The notes under the pieces are model-generated. The model was not told the DNA's origin and ran no database searches. It worked only from the letters and a program-made list of their open reading frames with translations. This document shows positions 62,221 to 64,000 of a stretch of 64,000 nt of DNA, one piece after another; the first letter of the stretch is position 1; each line of letters opens with the position of its first letter. This stretch comes from Paenibacillaceae bacterium (GTDB lineage: Bacteria > Bacillota > Bacilli > Paenibacillales > NBRC-103111). A program made the translations under genes and the position numbers. The DNA lies in assembly GCA_029256185.1 (NCBI GenBank), contig JAQSYI010000011.1, positions 1 through 64,000 of the forward strand, read 5' to 3'.

Positions 62221-62660
62221 ATCGCAAGCTGGGCATAATCCTTCCAGGTGTGGAAGTAGGAGCCGTACATCTTGGAGGAGCCTTCGCCGCTGGTCATCTT
62301 CTTGGTATATTCGGCGTAATCGTTCCAGGTTCAGTCCGTCGGAACAGGAAGCTTGGCTTGATCCAGCTTATCCTTGTTCAGCAGAACCAGCCATTCGATC
62401 ATTTTGCCGGGCAGTGCATAATACTTGCCGTTTACACTGGTGTCAATCTTGAATTCTGCCTTAGGATCAAGCCCGTCCATCTTCAGGTATTCATCCAGAG
62501 GCTCCAGCATGCCTGCGCCTACGCGCTGGGCGTAATCGGGAGCTGCGGAATACATGATGACATCCATCTGATCCCCTGAGGCAGCCAGCAGAACGGGCTG
62601 AATCCGTTTCGCTACCTGGCCTATCTGTTCGAACAGCTTCCGCTCCTGTCCGACCTTCAA
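62221..62660 (-). pseudogene. Internal fragment of a sugar ABC transporter solute-binding protein
   Basis: The minus strand encodes LKVGQERKLFEQIGQ, DVIMYSAAPDYAQRVGAGML, EPLDEYLKMDGLDPKAEFKI and YYALPGKMIEWLVLLNKDKL, typical of a family 1 solute-binding protein. After LPVPTD an in-frame TGA replaces what was probably Trp, and the same frame continues TWNDYAEYTKKMTSGEG to SYFHTWKDYAQLA. Signal peptide and C-terminus are missing. It was truncated at both ends by deletion or rearrangement, and the lost segment may have held transporter genes. Confidence 0.8.
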
Positions 62661-63013
62661 GACCCCGCTATGCTAGCGGCCTATTTGCCCTAGTCTGCAG
62701 ATCTCCCCGCTGATTGTCGTATGCCTTAACGCTTCCTTGTTTATACTCTACCAGTTCCTGTCTGTTCTTAACAGATGGGGGCTATTTGACGCTTACCGTT
62801 AAATGAGCAAAAGATATACGCAAAAGAGTTATACGCGGCCGATACTGCGATAATAGCGTCGCATATATAAAAGTCAAGTTTCATGCCAGGCTACGCGGAA
62901 CGAGGATGAATCGGAATGGTTAAGAAAAAGCGAAAGAGTCTCTATGCTTTTGCCGCAAAAGGAGTTATTTTGGGGTAACAAAACAAAACAGCATATTGAG
63001 GAGGAGGAATGGG

Positions 63014-63859
63014 ATGATCCGGTACATGTATCCAAACGGGCGCTTCAAAGCGTTTACCTTAAGCTATGATGACGGAGTTCAACAGGACAAGCGGCTAGTG
63101 TCCATGCTCAACCATTTCCACGTAAAGGCGACGTTTAATCTGAATTCAGGCCTTCAGAATCAGAACGGGTCATGGATGATGGACGGTTGCAGGATTGAAC
63201 GAATTCCCAAGGAAGAGATTGAGGCCTTATATCGAGGTCATGAGGTGGCCGTACACGGATTCACTCATCCATTCCTGAAGGGAATGCCCAGGGAGGTGAT
63301 GATGCAGGAAATCATGAAGGACCGGATCATGCTGGAGCAGTTGGTTGGATACCCTGTTCGGGGGATGGCTTATCCATACGGTGCATATGACGCGGCCGCG
63401 ATTGAAGTACTAAGGAGGAGTGGGATTGAATATTCCCGGACTGTTGCTGGCCAAGAAGGGTTTCAACTGCCGGAATGTCCGCTGGAATGGAGGCCCACCT
63501 GCCATCATGGCAGCCCCCGGCTGCTGGATCTGGCCAAGTCGTATGTTGTACTGTCGGAAGAGAAGCTGTCGCTCTTCTATGTATGGGGACATAGCTACGA
63601 ATTTGATTTGACAAATAATTGGGAAATAATGGAATATTTACTGGAGTGCATATCCCATAGGAATGATATATGGTATACGACAAATATGGGATTGATGGAT
63701 TATGTGAATGCCATGCATGCCCTGAAATTTTCCGCAGCATGCTCACTGGTGTATAATCCGGGCGGCATATCCGTCTGGTTAAAAGTGAACGAAAGGATCA
63801 TTGAGGTATTACCGGGAGCCACAACCAGGCTGCTTCAGGACGATTACGGCAAAGAATAA
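63014..63859 (+). CDS. Polysaccharide deacetylase (NodB-like) family protein
   Basis: This 281-residue protein has a NodB-type domain. The first motif is FTLSYDDGVQQDKR, with the two Asp of the usual TFDDG. The metal-binding His pair is in HEVAVHGFTHPFLK (H-x3-H style), followed by GMAYPYGAYDAAAIEVLRRS with the usual Arg/Tyr/Pro region. FYVWGHSYEF near residue 200 holds the last His. There is no signal peptide, so it may act inside the cell or belong to a divergent branch. ATG 63014 follows GAGGAGGAGG. The function as an N- or O-deacetylase of glycans is inferred. Confidence 0.85.
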   Translation: MIRYMYPNGRFKAFTLSYDDGVQQDKRLVSMLNHFHVKATFNLNSGLQNQNGSWMMDGCRIERIPKEEIEALYRGHEVAVHGFTHPFLKGMPREVMMQEIMKDRIMLEQLVGYPVRGMAYPYGAYDAAAIEVLRRSGIEYSRTVAGQEGFQLPECPLEWRPTCHHGSPRLLDLAKSYVVLSEEKLSLFYVWGHSYEFDLTNNWEIMEYLLECISHRNDIWYTTNMGLMDYVNAMHALKFSAACSLVYNPGGISVWLKVNERIIEVLPGATTRLLQDDYGKE

Positions 63860-64000
63860 TCAATTTGTTTAGCAAATAGCAGAAGTTACTCTAGAGTATG
63901 ATGCGGAAGGGAAGCATAATAAAGCCATAAGCGCTGCAGCCCATATTGGTTCTTGGATGAAAACGCAAACATTTTGTACAGAAAGGAAGTACTGCTTAAT
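63860..64000. other. Right-end non-coding sequence
   Basis: No gene is seen between the deacetylase stop and the window end. The final bases (AGAAAGGAAG) look like a ribosome binding site for a gene beyond the window. Confidence 0.4.

Larger units (their letters stand above)
61844..63013. other. Non-coding stretch with decayed gene remnants
   Basis: 1170 bases without an intact gene. A short GGAGGAT(G) tandem repeat lies at about 61998-62020. Remnants of an AraC-type regulator (62140-62220) and a solute-binding protein (62221-62660) are joined head to tail on the minus strand. From 62661 to 62997 nothing is recognised before the ribosome binding site of the deacetylase gene. Confidence 0.6.

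Overview
The window looks like chromosomal DNA of a Paenibacillus-type firmicute. The evidence is strong AGGAGG-type ribosome binding sites, frequent TTG and GTG starts, YesM/YesN-type and AraC-type regulators beside Lpl-type sugar ABC transporters, SLH and YcdB/YcdC domains, a DUF1540 protein and a Ku/LigD set. GC content is moderate, judged by eye. No rRNA, tRNA, CRISPR array, complete insertion sequence or prophage was seen. The assignment is inferred from gene content only.

Positions 1-20877 form a glycan-utilisation region. It starts with repeat-rich non-coding DNA (1-480). A first operon follows: solute-binding lipoprotein, two permeases, histidine kinase, AraC-type response regulator and a LamG-like protein (481-7903). 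A second cassette (7996-18133) holds a GH88-like hydrolase, a membrane-anchored AraC regulator, a GH106-like hydrolase, two LplB/LplC-type permeases and an LplA-like lipoprotein. This cassette is bracketed by a 22-bp sequence in inverted orientation (7906-7927 and 18142-18163). A large secreted GH99-like enzyme with NEW3-, CBM- and Big2-like domains follows (18250-20877). Together these would bind, import and trim a complex, probably uronate- and rhamnose-containing, polysaccharide.

Positions 20975-35995 are mixed: an oxidoreductase, a small unknown protein, an SgrR-like regulator, a YcdB/YcdC-SLH surface protein, a tandem GNAT protein, a YihY membrane protein, two drug/metabolite-type transporters, thymidine kinase, a large sensor kinase with a degenerate receiver, a CheY-like regulator and a divergent OmpR-type regulator preceded by four contiguous 11-bp repeats.

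Positions 36157-42709 carry glutamate synthase (gltB-gltD) and a SEC-C protein. Positions 42710-46925 carry an undescribed small CxxC protein, a cluster of four palindromes, a surface lipoprotein and an unrecognised 569-residue protein. Positions 47000-50564 carry a VTC polyphosphate polymerase, DUF4956 protein and CotH operon with a Pho-box-like array in front of it.

Positions 50565-59073 hold tandem 52-bp palindromic repeats, an azoreductase, a DUF1540 protein, a methyltransferase, a NarL-type two-component system divergent from a BcrA-type ABC transporter, and cardiolipin synthase. Positions 59079-61843 encode non-homologous end joining as three separate proteins (Ku, ligase, polymerase/primase). 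The right end contains decayed transporter and AraC fragments and a polysaccharide deacetylase.

The most notable unexplained structure is a roughly 95-nt element present twice (14436-14530 and 45010-45107). Each copy is fused to the T-run of a terminator. Its long hairpin is near-identical in both copies, and its first hairpin is kept although the sequence differs.
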